Source: a virus. Taken from it: DNA of 29,208 nt. Position numbers and translations under genes: made by a program. Below the pieces are notes generated by a model. It did no database searches, was not told where the DNA came from, and saw nothing but the letters and a program-made list of their open reading frames with translations. Shown here one piece after another: positions 1-9,083 of the stretch; within the stretch, counting starts at the first letter, position 1; each line of letters opens with the position of its first letter. The stretch is taken from positions 1-29,208 of IMG/VR virus record IMGVR_UViG_3300030385_000202; one strand, written 5' to 3'.

Positions 1-37
1 GTAAACTTAGAAAGAATAACAGAACTTAGCTTATTAG
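1..37. repeat. Left copy of terminal overlap
   Basis: Bases 1-37 repeat at 29172-29208 with one mismatch (C at 6, T at 29177); bases 7-37 are an exact 31-base match to 29178-29208. The mismatch is a synonymous third-codon position (AAC/AAT) in the reading frame that crosses the join. The overlap indicates that the two ends are adjacent in the real molecule. A 31-base exact match could also simply be the k-mer overlap left by an assembler on a circular or permuted genome. Confidence 0.9.
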
Positions 38-111
38 AATGTCTAACTTGGTTAAGTTATGAAACAGATTTAAACGAAAGTAAAAAAGTAAATATAAATG
101 ATAAACAATAA
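1..111 (+). CDS. Tail assembly chaperone frameshift extension, 3' part (continues from the right end)
   Basis: This is the end of an open frame that begins at the right edge of the window. Joined across the ends, the codons run through the overlap (V-N-L-E-R-I-T-E-L-S-L-L) to a TAA at 109-111. The frame has two possible forms: a 45-residue ORF from an ATG at 29145, or the C-terminal part of a -1 frameshift product of the chaperone gene at 28501. I favour the frameshift product because the frame is open well upstream of that ATG and reads like protein there. The next gene starts at 98 and overlaps this one by 14 bases, as expected for tightly packed tail genes. Confidence 0.8.
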   Translation, partial: VNLERITELSLLECLTWLSYETDLNESKKVNINDKQ

Positions 112-631
112 GACGTACAATAATGTAATTAATACCTTAAAGAATATAGGTAGCCAACATCTTCAGATAGCAACAGTAACAACAGGCGACATATTTGACA
201 TCAATTTGGAAAAGATGGAGAAGTTCGCTTTAATGCACATCAATCCTGTAAACGTAACTACAGGAGATTTTGGTTTGACGTATAACTTCCAAATCTTTAT
301 TATGGACTTGGTAAGTGAAAAGGAGAATTGGACAGAAGCTAATATACAATCAGCTGATAATCTAAGTAATGAACAAGAAGTATTATCAGAAACGCTACAA
401 ATATCAGTAGATATTATTTCAATGCTTAGACATTCAGAACACCAATCAACTCAAAATGAAGATGATATAAATAAAGCCCTTTACTTTGCAACAGGACAAC
501 AAACTTTAGAACCATTCACCGAAAGATTTGACAACTTACTTACGGGGTGGGTGTTCTCTTTAAGTGTTGTAGTAGCTAATGACTTTAATGCTTGTATAAT
601 ACCTGTAACAGCAGGTGGTTCAGGAGAATGA
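98..631 (+). CDS. Tail terminator / neck-like protein (177 aa)
   Basis: A 177-residue protein with no signal peptide or membrane segment. The central part alternates beta-like and amphipathic helical segments (INPVNVTTGDFGLTYNFQIF, then the C-terminal FERFDN-like stretch and GWVFSLSVVV). I recognise the general type as conserved in Bacteroidetes siphophages directly after the tail assembly chaperone, where a tail terminator or head-tail joining protein is expected, but it has no motif that proves the role. It overlaps the chaperone extension by 14 bases at its start. At its end an ATGA overlap leads into a 22-residue micro-ORF. A structural role is likely; the exact one is inferred from position. 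Confidence 0.6.
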   Translation: MINNKTYNNVINTLKNIGSQHLQIATVTTGDIFDINLEKMEKFALMHINPVNVTTGDFGLTYNFQIFIMDLVSEKENWTEANIQSADNLSNEQEVLSETLQISVDIISMLRHSEHQSTQNEDDINKALYFATGQQTLEPFTERFDNLLTGWVFSLSVVVANDFNACIIPVTAGGSGE

Positions 632-696
632 TAAAATTTAAAATAGGTAAGTATAAAATAGAAATAGGATTTTTTAAAATAACAATAAATATATAA
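628..696 (+). CDS. Micro-ORF of 22 residues between tail genes
   Basis: An ATG at 628 shares an ATGA overlap with the stop of the preceding gene, and the frame ends in TAA at 694-696, three bases before the next ATG at 700. The peptide is basic and hydrophobic, rich in Lys and Ile (begins MIKFKIGKYKIEIG), with an alternating pattern that would suit a beta strand. It fills the gap between two tail genes exactly, the main argument for it being real. It is too short for family recognition and could instead be leader sequence. Confidence 0.4.
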   Translation: MIKFKIGKYKIEIGFFKITINI

Positions 697-699
697 ACA

Positions 700-1155
700 A
701 TGGCAGATTTAACAGTAACAGTAACCGAAAGCGTAAACATCAATGGAGCGTTAAGAGGTTCATCAAACACTTTAACAGTAACAGGAATAGCAGATACATT
801 TGAAAGAGTAGTAACTTGTGTTAATTCACAAACAACTACAATAGCTACATTTGCTGCACAACCTTATACTTCAGCAGGAGCAATAGATGTAGACAGATGT
901 AAGTATGTAAGAATAACTAACTTAGATGATAATGGGTGGATAGAATTAGCAATCGTAACAACTGCTTCAAACTACACAGTCTTACTTACTCCCGGCACTT
1001 CACATATCCTAGCACAGGGTGAAGCAGTAGCACTAGCTGAAGAAGATACAAGCCCTTCATTTGGTACTCTTGAAAACCTAGCGTCAATACAAGTACAGCC
1101 TGTAGGTGTATCTTATGACCCTCAAGTAGAAATATTTGCGGCTTCAGTAGCATAA
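700..1155 (+). CDS. Beta-rich virion protein, tail region (151 aa)
   Basis: A 151-residue Thr/Val/Ala-rich protein with no membrane segment. The N-terminal repeats of T-V-T-V type and the CKYVRITNLDD and LLTPGTSHIL segments suggest a beta-sandwich. The composition resembles small virion or decoration proteins. An A-rich leader ending ATATAAACA precedes the ATG, the usual Bacteroidetes style of initiation without a Shine-Dalgarno site. The stop overlaps the next start (TAATG at 1153-1157), so it is cotranscribed with the tail completion protein. Specific function unknown. Confidence 0.6.
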   Translation: MADLTVTVTESVNINGALRGSSNTLTVTGIADTFERVVTCVNSQTTTIATFAAQPYTSAGAIDVDRCKYVRITNLDDNGWIELAIVTTASNYTVLLTPGTSHILAQGEAVALAEEDTSPSFGTLENLASIQVQPVGVSYDPQVEIFAASVA

Positions 1156-1694
1156 TGGACACGGCTAATATAGAAAGGTATTTAAACTCTTTTGGTAAAC
1201 AAGTAGTCAATAGAGCTAAGGGCAACTTGCAAAGGGCAGGAAAGGGTGGTAAGCTAGAAGATTCAATTAAGTTTGAAGTAATAACTGATGCAGATGGCTT
1301 TACAGTACAATTCTATATGTCAAGTTATGGAGCTTTTGTAGATAAAGGAGTTTCAGGAACGCAAAAGAAAAGAACCTTTAAAAACTATAAGAACAAAGTT
1401 ATAAAAAGCCCTTACAGTTACAAGAAGTCTAAAGGACATTCACAACCTCCTAGTAGTGCTTTAGATAAGTGGGTAATAAAGAAAGGTATAGCCCCTAGAG
1501 ATGCAAGTGGTAGGTTTATGAAAAGAAAGACTATAACATTCTTAATTGCTAGAAGCATAGGGCGTAAAGGAATACAAGGAATAAGTTTCTTTCAAAAGCC
1601 TTTGATGTTAGGACTTAAACAATTCGGAAGTGAATTACTAGGTAATGTTAAACAAGATATAATAGATACTTTAAATCAAACAACAGTAAACTAA
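1155..1694 (+). CDS. HK97 gp10-like tail completion protein (179 aa)
   Basis: A basic protein of 179 residues. The segment YGAFVDKGVSG near residues 58-68 is typical of the HK97 gp10-like tail-component family, in which a short beta strand is followed by an (F/Y)(V)(D/E)xG turn; the preceding lines read as a long N-terminal helix plus beta strand. Family members join the tail to the connector. A Lys/Arg-rich loop follows (residues 71-97), then a long C-terminal helix. The start overlaps the preceding stop and its own stop overlaps the next start (TAATG), so expression is coupled through the tail operon. The assignment rests on one motif plus position. Confidence 0.6.
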   Translation: MDTANIERYLNSFGKQVVNRAKGNLQRAGKGGKLEDSIKFEVITDADGFTVQFYMSSYGAFVDKGVSGTQKKRTFKNYKNKVIKSPYSYKKSKGHSQPPSSALDKWVIKKGIAPRDASGRFMKRKTITFLIARSIGRKGIQGISFFQKPLMLGLKQFGSELLGNVKQDIIDTLNQTTVN

Positions 1695-3103
1695 TGGCAA
1701 CAATAATAGAACAAGAACCTTTATATGATATATTACCTGTAGGACAGCAAGTAATGTTTTCAGTATCTAACAATACTATAGTAGCAAATCAATTACAAGT
1801 AAAATTTGTAGCTGAAATACATATAAGTAATACACCTATAGTCTTATCAACTTCAACTGATTTAATAGCTACTTTAAAAACTACACCAAATAATAAAGGA
1901 GTAGGTATTTTTGATTTAAGACCAATATTAGAAAGCTATGTAAGTCCTGATTATTTAGGTTGGACAGATGGTTCAAATGGTAGTGAATATAAAGGTACAC
2001 AATTCTCAGGCAATAATGCTAATGCTATCCACTTAATTGATAAGTATGCAAGAAGTGAAAATGGACTTAGATATTTTGCTATTCGATTCTCAGTAGATTA
2101 TATAGATGTTACTACACTCCAACCTGTATTAGGTGCAGACATTAGAGATAGTGAGGGGGTTAGGTTCTTTAATGGAGTAATACAATATGATGATACACTT
2201 AATGTATTTAATAATGACTATGGATATGATATAACTAACTTCTACTTTACAGGAACTACTAAGTCGTTTCTTACTAATGCACCTACTACACAATACGCAC
2301 AACTAACTGATTACGGTACTTTGCCTTTCTTTAATTTAACAAGTTTAGATATTGTTGATGTTATATTTACATTCAAAGATAGTGCAGGTTCTACGTTAGG
2401 AAGTGAAACTGTTATACAAAATACTGCTAATGGTGGTGCTTTGCCTATTACATCAGATACTAGCAATCAGTTACTTTACTTAGGTGCTTTTCCTGCCAAC
2501 TTAGATAATTGGAGTACAGTATGGGATACACACAAAGCAAATGTAGCGTATTATACAGTAGCTGCATTTGATAGTACAGTTGGACACGGTGGTAGAATAA
2601 GTGAGTTTTATACCATCAATATTATCTGTCCTGCAAATAGTAGTAATCAAAAAGGATTTGAAGGTATAAGACTTACTTGGTTAAATCAATGGGGTGCTTG
2701 GGATTACTATACTTTTAATATGAAGTCAGTTAAATCACTTACAACTAATAAAGCAACTTATACTCAGCAGAGTGGAACTTGGAATAGTGATACATTTAGA
2801 ATTAATGGATATAAAGGTGGTGAGAAAAACTTTAGAGTAAATTCAACTGAAAAAATAAAGATGAATACTGACTTTGTAGATGAAGCAACAGGAGTATGGT
2901 TTGAAGAACTTATTAATAGTCCTGAAGTATATGTATTAAACGGATTTCAAGCTGATGGTGGATTTTCAGCTTTAAATACTTATGTAGAACCTGTAAGACT
3001 TACAACTTCAAGCTACACTAGAAAGACAATAGCAAATGACAAGTTAATGCAATATACTTTTGAAGTAGAAAAAAGTAAAATGAAAAGAACACAATCTGTA
3101 TAA
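1694..3103 (+). CDS. Large distal-tail structural protein (469 aa)
   Basis: A 469-residue protein rich in Asn, Thr, Tyr and Phe and beta-strand-like throughout, without signal peptide or membrane segment. Size and composition are those of a phage tail-tip or distal tail protein. I recognise the overall type from Bacteroidetes siphophages, where it precedes an even larger tail protein, but see no named domain. Stop and start codons overlap with both neighbours (TAATG at each junction), placing it in a translationally coupled unit with the gene at 3103. The role as distal tail or baseplate component is inferred. Confidence 0.6.
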   Translation: MATIIEQEPLYDILPVGQQVMFSVSNNTIVANQLQVKFVAEIHISNTPIVLSTSTDLIATLKTTPNNKGVGIFDLRPILESYVSPDYLGWTDGSNGSEYKGTQFSGNNANAIHLIDKYARSENGLRYFAIRFSVDYIDVTTLQPVLGADIRDSEGVRFFNGVIQYDDTLNVFNNDYGYDITNFYFTGTTKSFLTNAPTTQYAQLTDYGTLPFFNLTSLDIVDVIFTFKDSAGSTLGSETVIQNTANGGALPITSDTSNQLLYLGAFPANLDNWSTVWDTHKANVAYYTVAAFDSTVGHGGRISEFYTINIICPANSSNQKGFEGIRLTWLNQWGAWDYYTFNMKSVKSLTTNKATYTQQSGTWNSDTFRINGYKGGEKNFRVNSTEKIKMNTDFVDEATGVWFEELINSPEVYVLNGFQADGGFSALNTYVEPVRLTTSSYTRKTIANDKLMQYTFEVEKSKMKRTQSV

Positions 3104-5871
3104 TGAGTACACAACTAATATTATATCCACAAAACTATCAGGGCTTTAATAGTATATCTTTGCCTGTATTTAATGAATACATAGTTAATGGTATTGACTT
3201 TATAGGATTAAGCTCTACAACTTATTATACCACTACAGCAGGCTATCCTTCAGAAGATGCTATTATAAATTCACCGCCTTCAATAGTTAATACTTGGTAT
3301 AGATATAGTACATCAGGTAGCCCGTGGGGTGGAGTAGCTCCACCAATAGCAGTTGGAACAAATTTAGTATTATTTTACAATGGTGGTACTAATGGACATA
3401 CAGGCGTTTATCAGAAGATGTCATCTTTAACTGTTGGACTTAGTTATGATATAACTATTAATCTTACTCCTGCTGCTTCAGGAATAGTAGCTTTAGAAAT
3501 ATGGACAGGAACAGTATTACAATCTAACTTTTTATTTAGTTCTAATGTTTCACAAATAACTGCAACTTTTACAGCAAATTCTCCTAATGATATTTTTCTA
3601 ATAGACTATGAAGGTACTGCTGCACTTTTAACTATAGCTGATATATCAATAACAGAAAGTAGTCAAACCCCTTCAGGAGTATTTACTGAATTGCAAGACG
3701 GACAAGTTATTTGCGACTTATACCAAGAAGAAGATATACCTTTAACCTTAAGTGTTGATGAATTTAAAAATGTAGCTGAAAAAGTACAGTCATATTCTAA
3801 AGACTTTAATTTACCTGCTACTAAAAGAAACAATAAAATATTTGATAGTATATTTGAAGTAACTAGAACTGATACAGGTTTTAATTTCAACCCTTATGTT
3901 AAGACTAAGTGCGTATTAAAACAAGATGGATATATTCTCTTTGATGGCTATTTAAGACTTATAGATATTAAAGACAAAGAAGATGAAATAAGTTATGATG
4001 TCAATTTGTATTCAGAAGTAATAGCTTTAGCAGATACTTTAAAAGACAAGACATTTAGAGATTTATATTTTACAGAATTAGCACACGAATATAATAAGAC
4101 ACAAATTAAATATAGTTGGAATGACGCAGGTACAGGAATAACTTATACAAATTCAGGCACTTCAGGATTTAGAGATGCGTATAATACAGTAAAATACCCT
4201 TTTGTAGATTGGACAGGAAATATACCTATAACTACAAACACAAATACATCTTCAGGACCAACACCAAACAACCCTGAACTGCTTACTTTAGAACAAGCGT
4301 TTAGACCTTTTATTAATATCAAATACATAATAGATAGAATATTTCAAGACACTCCTTTTACTTTTACTTCAGATTTCTTTAATACTACTGACTTTGGCAA
4401 GTTATATATGGACTTTAATTGGGGTTCTAACGATAGCAGTACAGAACCTACTTCTGCGACTTATAATACACTTGCCCCTGATAGTGACCCCCAAGTATAT
4501 TCAGATACTTCTTGGAAGAATTTTCATTTATATGTGAATAGTTTATATAATTTTTCTGCTGATTTAGGATGGGATACCACAAATTATAGATTTGAAGCTG
4601 CATTAAATAATACGCAATACAATATTGATTATGAACTTAGTTTTAGGTGGAGTGGTCCCGGATATGATAAAGGTCTTTATTTTGAATGGGTACATAAAAA
4701 TAGTGGCGGAACAATATTAAATACTTTTGACCCTGCTTTTAGCATTATAGCAGACTATCCTACTTTTATAGGTAATTTTTCAGTACTGTTACAAGCAGGA
4801 GATACTTTACAAGCAAGATTTTATTCAACATCTGCTGCTCCTGCCAATGAATCATATAGACAAACGAGTATTTTTGCTCCTGTATCTACTGTTATTGCTT
4901 CAATAGGTAGTGGTCTTGCAACAACTAATACACTTTTACAAAACCTTAGAGGTGAGCTAGGACAATGGGATTTTTTAAAAGGATTAATGACAATGTTTAA
5001 CTTAGTTACTATGCCTGACCCTGACAATCCTAATAACATCTTGATAGAACCTTACTCAGATGTATTTATAACAAATACAGCAGGAACTAATTTAGCTTCA
5101 AGAAGTATTCAGCACGATTGGACTGACAAAGTTGATGTATCAGAAATGGAGCTTACACCACTTACAGACTTAAACAAAAAGACAGTATTTAAGTTTGTTG
5201 AAGATGATGATGACTATGCTTTTAATGTTTATAAAAATTCAGTAGGTGGGTTCTTATACGGAAGTAAAAATTATGATGCTTCAGGGTTTACTATATTAGA
5301 AGGTGAAGATGAAATAATTGCAGAACCATTTGCAGCTACAATACCAAAGCCTTTAGACGCTTTATTTCCTAATTTTATTATACCTTCAATTTATTCTATG
5401 AATGATGATGGTTCTACTGAAGGCTTTGAGAATAGTCCTAGAATAATGTATAACAACGGAATTAAAGATACAGGAATTACTTATTACATTCCTGAACAGA
5501 ATGGATTGTCTAGTGAAAATCAAGAGGACTTTTTACAATTTAGTCATTTAACAGATATACCTACTATTGTAAGTACACCACCTGTTGATGCTGATACTAG
5601 AGATTTTCATTTTGGAGAATGTCAATTAATACAACCTATTGGTGATGCTACTGTAAATAATTTATACAGTATATATTGGGAGCCTTATTATGATGAACTA
5701 TATAATGCAGATACTAGAATTATGACTTTAAAAGTAAACCTAAGTCCTGCTGACATAAACACATTCAAGTTTAATGATAAGGTGTTTATCAAAAATAGAG
5801 TGTTCAGAGTAAACAAAATAGACTACAAACCTAATGACTTAGCAACAGTTGAATTTATACTTATACCATAA
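3103..5871 (+). CDS. Tail hub / receptor-binding-region protein (922 aa)
   Basis: The largest protein of the window, 922 residues. The first 200 or so residues form a Gly/Ser/Thr-rich beta region that looks like a carbohydrate-binding or jelly-roll module. From about residue 200 a hub-like portion begins (QEEDIPLTLSVDEFKNVAEK, then FNLPATKRNNKIFDSIFEV), a stretch I associate with the central tail protein of Bacteroidetes phages. The C-terminal end (KVFIKNRVFRVNKIDYKPND) resembles the end of tail hub proteins, where it packs on the tail tube. The start overlaps the previous stop and the stop overlaps the next start. The hub role is probable; receptor binding by the N-terminal module is speculation. 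Confidence 0.6.
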   Translation: MSTQLILYPQNYQGFNSISLPVFNEYIVNGIDFIGLSSTTYYTTTAGYPSEDAIINSPPSIVNTWYRYSTSGSPWGGVAPPIAVGTNLVLFYNGGTNGHTGVYQKMSSLTVGLSYDITINLTPAASGIVALEIWTGTVLQSNFLFSSNVSQITATFTANSPNDIFLIDYEGTAALLTIADISITESSQTPSGVFTELQDGQVICDLYQEEDIPLTLSVDEFKNVAEKVQSYSKDFNLPATKRNNKIFDSIFEVTRTDTGFNFNPYVKTKCVLKQDGYILFDGYLRLIDIKDKEDEISYDVNLYSEVIALADTLKDKTFRDLYFTELAHEYNKTQIKYSWNDAGTGITYTNSGTSGFRDAYNTVKYPFVDWTGNIPITTNTNTSSGPTPNNPELLTLEQAFRPFINIKYIIDRIFQDTPFTFTSDFFNTTDFGKLYMDFNWGSNDSSTEPTSATYNTLAPDSDPQVYSDTSWKNFHLYVNSLYNFSADLGWDTTNYRFEAALNNTQYNIDYELSFRWSGPGYDKGLYFEWVHKNSGGTILNTFDPAFSIIADYPTFIGNFSVLLQAGDTLQARFYSTSAAPANESYRQTSIFAPVSTVIASIGSGLATTNTLLQNLRGELGQWDFLKGLMTMFNLVTMPDPDNPNNILIEPYSDVFITNTAGTNLASRSIQHDWTDKVDVSEMELTPLTDLNKKTVFKFVEDDDDYAFNVYKNSVGGFLYGSKNYDASGFTILEGEDEIIAEPFAATIPKPLDALFPNFIIPSIYSMNDDGSTEGFENSPRIMYNNGIKDTGITYYIPEQNGLSSENQEDFLQFSHLTDIPTIVSTPPVDADTRDFHFGECQLIQPIGDATVNNLYSIYWEPYYDELYNADTRIMTLKVNLSPADINTFKFNDKVFIKNRVFRVNKIDYKPNDLATVEFILIP

Positions 5872-6698
5872 TGGACTATAAAAAAGGATTTTCAGTAAAA
5901 CCTGCACGAGTTTCAGCAACAGGTCAAGTATTTTTTACTGATGGAACTAATGAAATGCAACCAAATCAAAAAGAATGTGAAGCATACGGATATACATACA
6001 ACAGAGCTTCAGGTACTTGTAGTACGTTTAGATATAATACTAATTTGAATAAGAATTTTAGTAATATCAATAACACTATTAAAGGTTCAAACAATACTAC
6101 AGAAACAGGAACTAATAACACCTTAATAATGGGTGAAAATAATACTGTAAAAGGAAGGTCAAGGAACAATATAGTAATAGGAAGTAATAATGAAGTAGCA
6201 AACGGTATAAACAATACAACAGTCTTAGGTAACTATGGGATAGCACAAAGGGATGGTGAAATAGTAATTGGTGGTGGTGCATTTGAAGGAACAGGTGTAG
6301 GATATGGACAAAGCTCTACAATGTCTTTATCAGGTACTACAACAGATGCTACTCAAACTAATTTAAAAGTAAACAGTAGCAGTACAAATACAATAATAGC
6401 TAGAAGTTCTACAAGTTCTTTTCAAGGCTTTGAAGCTAATGTAATTGGAGTAAGGACAGGTGGTAGTGCAGGTAGTGGTGCAGCAAATGATAGAATATTA
6501 TTAAGAGCAACAGGGATTATTTATCTTAAAGACTCACAAGAATCAGTTGCAACTTTAGGTAGTTTTGGAACAGTAGCAGGGTGGACAACAGCTATAGATT
6601 TTTCAAGTACAAATGATATGCACCTATCAGTAACAGGTGCAGCAGATATGAATATAAGTTGGAGTGCTACACTTCATCTTTACGAAATAAAAATATAA
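5871..6698 (+). CDS. Tail fibre-like beta-helix protein with NNT repeats (275 aa)
   Basis: A 275-residue protein. Residues about 57-120 contain repeated NNT/NNxxxxG units (NNTIKGSNN, TNNTLIMGENNTVKG, NNIVIGSNNEVANGINNTTV), a pattern seen in left-handed beta-rolls of YadA/Hep_Hag type and in phage fibre shafts. A Gly/Ser-rich middle and a compact C-terminal domain ending in WSATLHLYEIKI follow, which could be the receptor-facing tip. The N-terminus carries a short Cys-containing segment (CEAYGYTYNRASGTC). It lies between the hub and the tape measure gene, a plausible fibre position. Fibre identity is inferred from the repeats and location. Confidence 0.55.
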   Translation: MDYKKGFSVKPARVSATGQVFFTDGTNEMQPNQKECEAYGYTYNRASGTCSTFRYNTNLNKNFSNINNTIKGSNNTTETGTNNTLIMGENNTVKGRSRNNIVIGSNNEVANGINNTTVLGNYGIAQRDGEIVIGGGAFEGTGVGYGQSSTMSLSGTTTDATQTNLKVNSSSTNTIIARSSTSSFQGFEANVIGVRTGGSAGSGAANDRILLRATGIIYLKDSQESVATLGSFGTVAGWTTAIDFSSTNDMHLSVTGAADMNISWSATLHLYEIKI

Positions 6699-6701
6699 GT
6701 T

Positions 6702-8324
6702 ATGGCAGAGAAAATAATAATAGAAGCAGAAGTTAAATCAAATATAGGTGAAGTATCTAAAGATGCATCAAGTGCAGCAGGTGAATTTCAAGTTATGGGC
6801 GTTTCTTTAAATGGAGTTAAGGCAGCCTTTGGGAAAATAATACCAACTGCTAAAGCTATGTTCGGTACTATTAAAGCAGGAATTATAAGCACAGGGATTG
6901 GTGCTTTATTAATTGCAGTAGTATCTTTATTCTCTTACTTTAAAAATACACAGAAGGGTGCTGAAATGCTAGAGAGAGCTATGGCAGGAATGGGTGCAGT
7001 CATTGGTGAGATTTCTGACCTATTTGCTAAAGTAGGCGAAGTAATAGTAGGGGCTTTTTCAGACCCTCAACAAGCTATCAAAGATTTATGGGAAGCGCTA
7101 AAGAAAAACCTAATGAATAGGGTAACAGGAGTTATAGACCAATTCAAAGCACTAGGGAAAGTTATTAAGTCTGCTTTAAGTATGGATTGGGATGGTGTAA
7201 CAGAAGGAGCTAAAGAATATGGTCAAGCCTTAGTACAAGTGACTACAGGTATGGACGTAGAACAACAAAAAAAGTTCGCTGAGGGGTTAAAGAATATAGC
7301 AAAAGAAATGAATGAAGATGTGAATGCTGCTATGAGATTGAAAGGAGTAATGCAAGATATAAGACGGGAAGAAATGGAATTTACAAAAGTTCAAGCACAG
7401 ACTAGGCAAGATGTTGCAAAGGCTCGACTATTAGCTATGGACGAAAGTAAAACTCAGGAAGAAAGACTAGAAGCTATTAATGAGGTTATGAAGAAAGAAC
7501 TAGAAATGACTGCTAACATAATAGAAATGCAGAAGAAGAAAGTAGCTGCTAAAAGAGAAGAACTAACGTTAAATAAAACTATGATAGAAGATGAAGAAGA
7601 ATTAGCTGCTTTAGAGGTTGAGCTAATTAATCTTACTACTCAATCTACTATGACACAAAAAAGATTAATGCTTGAAGTAGAAACTTTAAATAACGAAATA
7701 GCAGCAAAACAAAAAGCAAAACAAAAAGAAATAGCTGATGCTGAAGCAAAAGCACTTAAAGAAATAGCTGATGCTAAAGAAAAAGCTGCAAAAGATAAAA
7801 AAGCAGCAGATAAAAAAGCAGCAGATGAAGAAATTGCTGAAGCAAAAAGAGTAGCTACTGAGAAAATGACAATATTAAAAGCCGAGCAAGATTTTAAGAA
7901 AGCTACAATAGATAAAACATTTGGTGCAGCAGCAGCTATGGCAGGAGAAAATGTCGCCTTATCTAAAGGAGTGGCAGCAGCACAAGTTATATATAATACG
8001 CAGCAAGGAATAATGGCAGCTATGGGGGCAACTTCTATAGCTGATAAGTTATTGCCTTATCCTTTAAGACTTGCCAATGCTATTGCTACAGGAGTTATGG
8101 GTGCAGCAGCACTATCTACTATTATGTCTACAAATCCTACAGGCGGAGTAAATAATCCCCCTCCTAGTACTACAGGTGGAACTCCTGCACCTGAAATGAT
8201 GTCAGGAGCATTTACTTTAAGTGGTGGGGTAGCACCTGAACCTGTACAGGCTTATGTAGTTACAGATGATATGACTAACAATCAAAACAAACTAGCTATT
8301 ATAAGACGTAGAGCTACAATATAA
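6702..8324 (+). CDS. Tape measure protein (540 aa)
   Basis: A 540-residue protein with the layout of a short tape measure. It has an alpha-helical N-terminus, a Gly/Ala/Ile-rich hydrophobic segment near residues 55-80 (IKAGIISTGIGALLIAVVSL), a long Lys/Glu/Ala coiled coil through about residues 200-400, another hydrophobic stretch near 420-470, and a Pro/Gly/Thr-rich tail. Tape measure proteins fill the tail tube during assembly and set its length. Using the usual scaling of about 0.15 nm per residue, this length would predict a tail of roughly 80 nm. The coiled coil contains short DNA repeats (see 7728-7823). Its position after the fibre and before the head genes is unusual. Confidence 0.8.
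   Translation: MAEKIIIEAEVKSNIGEVSKDASSAAGEFQVMGVSLNGVKAAFGKIIPTAKAMFGTIKAGIISTGIGALLIAVVSLFSYFKNTQKGAEMLERAMAGMGAVIGEISDLFAKVGEVIVGAFSDPQQAIKDLWEALKKNLMNRVTGVIDQFKALGKVIKSALSMDWDGVTEGAKEYGQALVQVTTGMDVEQQKKFAEGLKNIAKEMNEDVNAAMRLKGVMQDIRREEMEFTKVQAQTRQDVAKARLLAMDESKTQEERLEAINEVMKKELEMTANIIEMQKKKVAAKREELTLNKTMIEDEEELAALEVELINLTTQSTMTQKRLMLEVETLNNEIAAKQKAKQKEIADAEAKALKEIADAKEKAAKDKKAADKKAADEEIAEAKRVATEKMTILKAEQDFKKATIDKTFGAAAAMAGENVALSKGVAAAQVIYNTQQGIMAAMGATSIADKLLPYPLRLANAIATGVMGAAALSTIMSTNPTGGVNNPPPSTTGGTPAPEMMSGAFTLSGGVAPEPVQAYVVTDDMTNNQNKLAIIRRRATI
7728..7823 (+). repeat. Short direct repeats inside the tape measure coiled coil
   Basis: GAAATAGCTGATGCT occurs at 7728-7742 and 7761-7775. GATAAAAAAGCAGCA is tandemly duplicated at 7794-7808 and 7809-7823, encoding the repeated K-K-A-A-D units. 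Such in-frame repeats can expand or contract and change tape measure length. Confidence 0.75.
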
Positions 8325-8338
8325 AAAAAATGAAAAAC

Positions 8339-8368
8339 AAATAAAAACTAACTTAATCTATTATATAA
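8339..8368 (+). promoter_or_regulatory. Bipartite late promoter motif, copy upstream of the protease
   Basis: AAATAAA (8339-8345), 11 bases, then TCTATTATATAA (8357-8368). This is one of five copies with identical internal spacing. The ATG of the protease gene follows at 8370. If TATTAT (8359-8364) works as the -10-like core, transcription would start at about the A of that ATG, giving a leaderless message. Confidence 0.65.
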
Positions 8369-8369
8369 T

Positions 8370-9083
8370 ATGCCGTGTAAAAAATGTGAAGAAGGATACA
8401 AGTGGGGTGAAACAGGAGAATGTCAATACGACACTCTACAAGAATGTGAAGATGCAAATGCTTCTTATTCAGAAATGAAGGAAACTAAGATAGTTGAATT
8501 AATTATCGACCCTTCTGAAGAAGCGTTGGCCATAGACTGTATTAGTCTTGTATCAGCTCCTGCTATTGAAGAAAATATGGTTTACATGTCTAAAGCTAAA
8601 AACAATTTGACTTTAGCTAAAGTAGATGAAGACAAACGGGAATTAATTTCACCCGCCCTCATCCCCGATAAAAATATCTATCGTTATGATGCTGATACTG
8701 ATTCTGACTACTATGTTTACTTTTCAAAAGCGACAGTTAAGAATTGTGCTTATAGTTTCTTAAGAAATAACAATCATCACAAAGCAACCTTAGAACATCA
8801 AGATAGAGTATCAGGAGTATTGACTGTAGAAAGTTGGATAATTGAAGACCCTAAAATTGACAAGTCTAGGCTTTATGGATTTGAATTAAAAAAAGGGACT
8901 TGGATGGTGAAGATGAAAATAGAAAATGATGACCTTTGGAAAAAGATTAAGGACGGTGAATTAAAAGGGCTTTCAATTGAAGGATATTTCACTTCAAAGT
9001 TTCAGCAAATGCAAGAACAAGAACCAACAAGTGAAGAAATACTTAAGGCACTTAACGAAATTATCAGAAAATCAAACAAATAA
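8370..9083 (+). CDS. XkdF-like prohead protease (237 aa)
   Basis: A 237-residue protein resembling the XkdF-type putative serine protease (S78-like) that matures phage proheads. The core runs from about residue 90 to 207. It includes His143 in a NNNHHKATLEH segment, a central GVLTVESWIIED strand, GTWMVKMKI, and LKGLSIEGYF at about 199-207, where Ser202 is the candidate nucleophile. An N-terminal Cys-rich segment (CKKCEEGYKWGETGEC, residues 3-18, plus Cys26) precedes the core and could bind metal. The start at 8370 keeps this segment; an internal ATG at residue 36 would remove it and would leave room for a leader after the promoter motif. The next genes are scaffold and capsid, as expected. 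Confidence 0.75.
   Translation: MPCKKCEEGYKWGETGECQYDTLQECEDANASYSEMKETKIVELIIDPSEEALAIDCISLVSAPAIEENMVYMSKAKNNLTLAKVDEDKRELISPALIPDKNIYRYDADTDSDYYVYFSKATVKNCAYSFLRNNNHHKATLEHQDRVSGVLTVESWIIEDPKIDKSRLYGFELKKGTWMVKMKIENDDLWKKIKDGELKGLSIEGYFTSKFQQMQEQEPTSEEILKALNEIIRKSNK

Noticed and set aside
986-1225. Minus-strand ORFs, such as this one and those at 9314-9703, 15633-15989 and 25178-25387
   Set aside because: All lie opposite good + strand genes, have no promoter or coupling, and read as low-complexity Ser/Leu/Phe translations that mirror the real gene.
5990-6240. CRISPR-like or regulatory repeat array in the fibre gene
   Set aside because: The repeats are protein-level NNT/NNxxxxG units of irregular spacing within one open frame, with no conserved DNA repeat.
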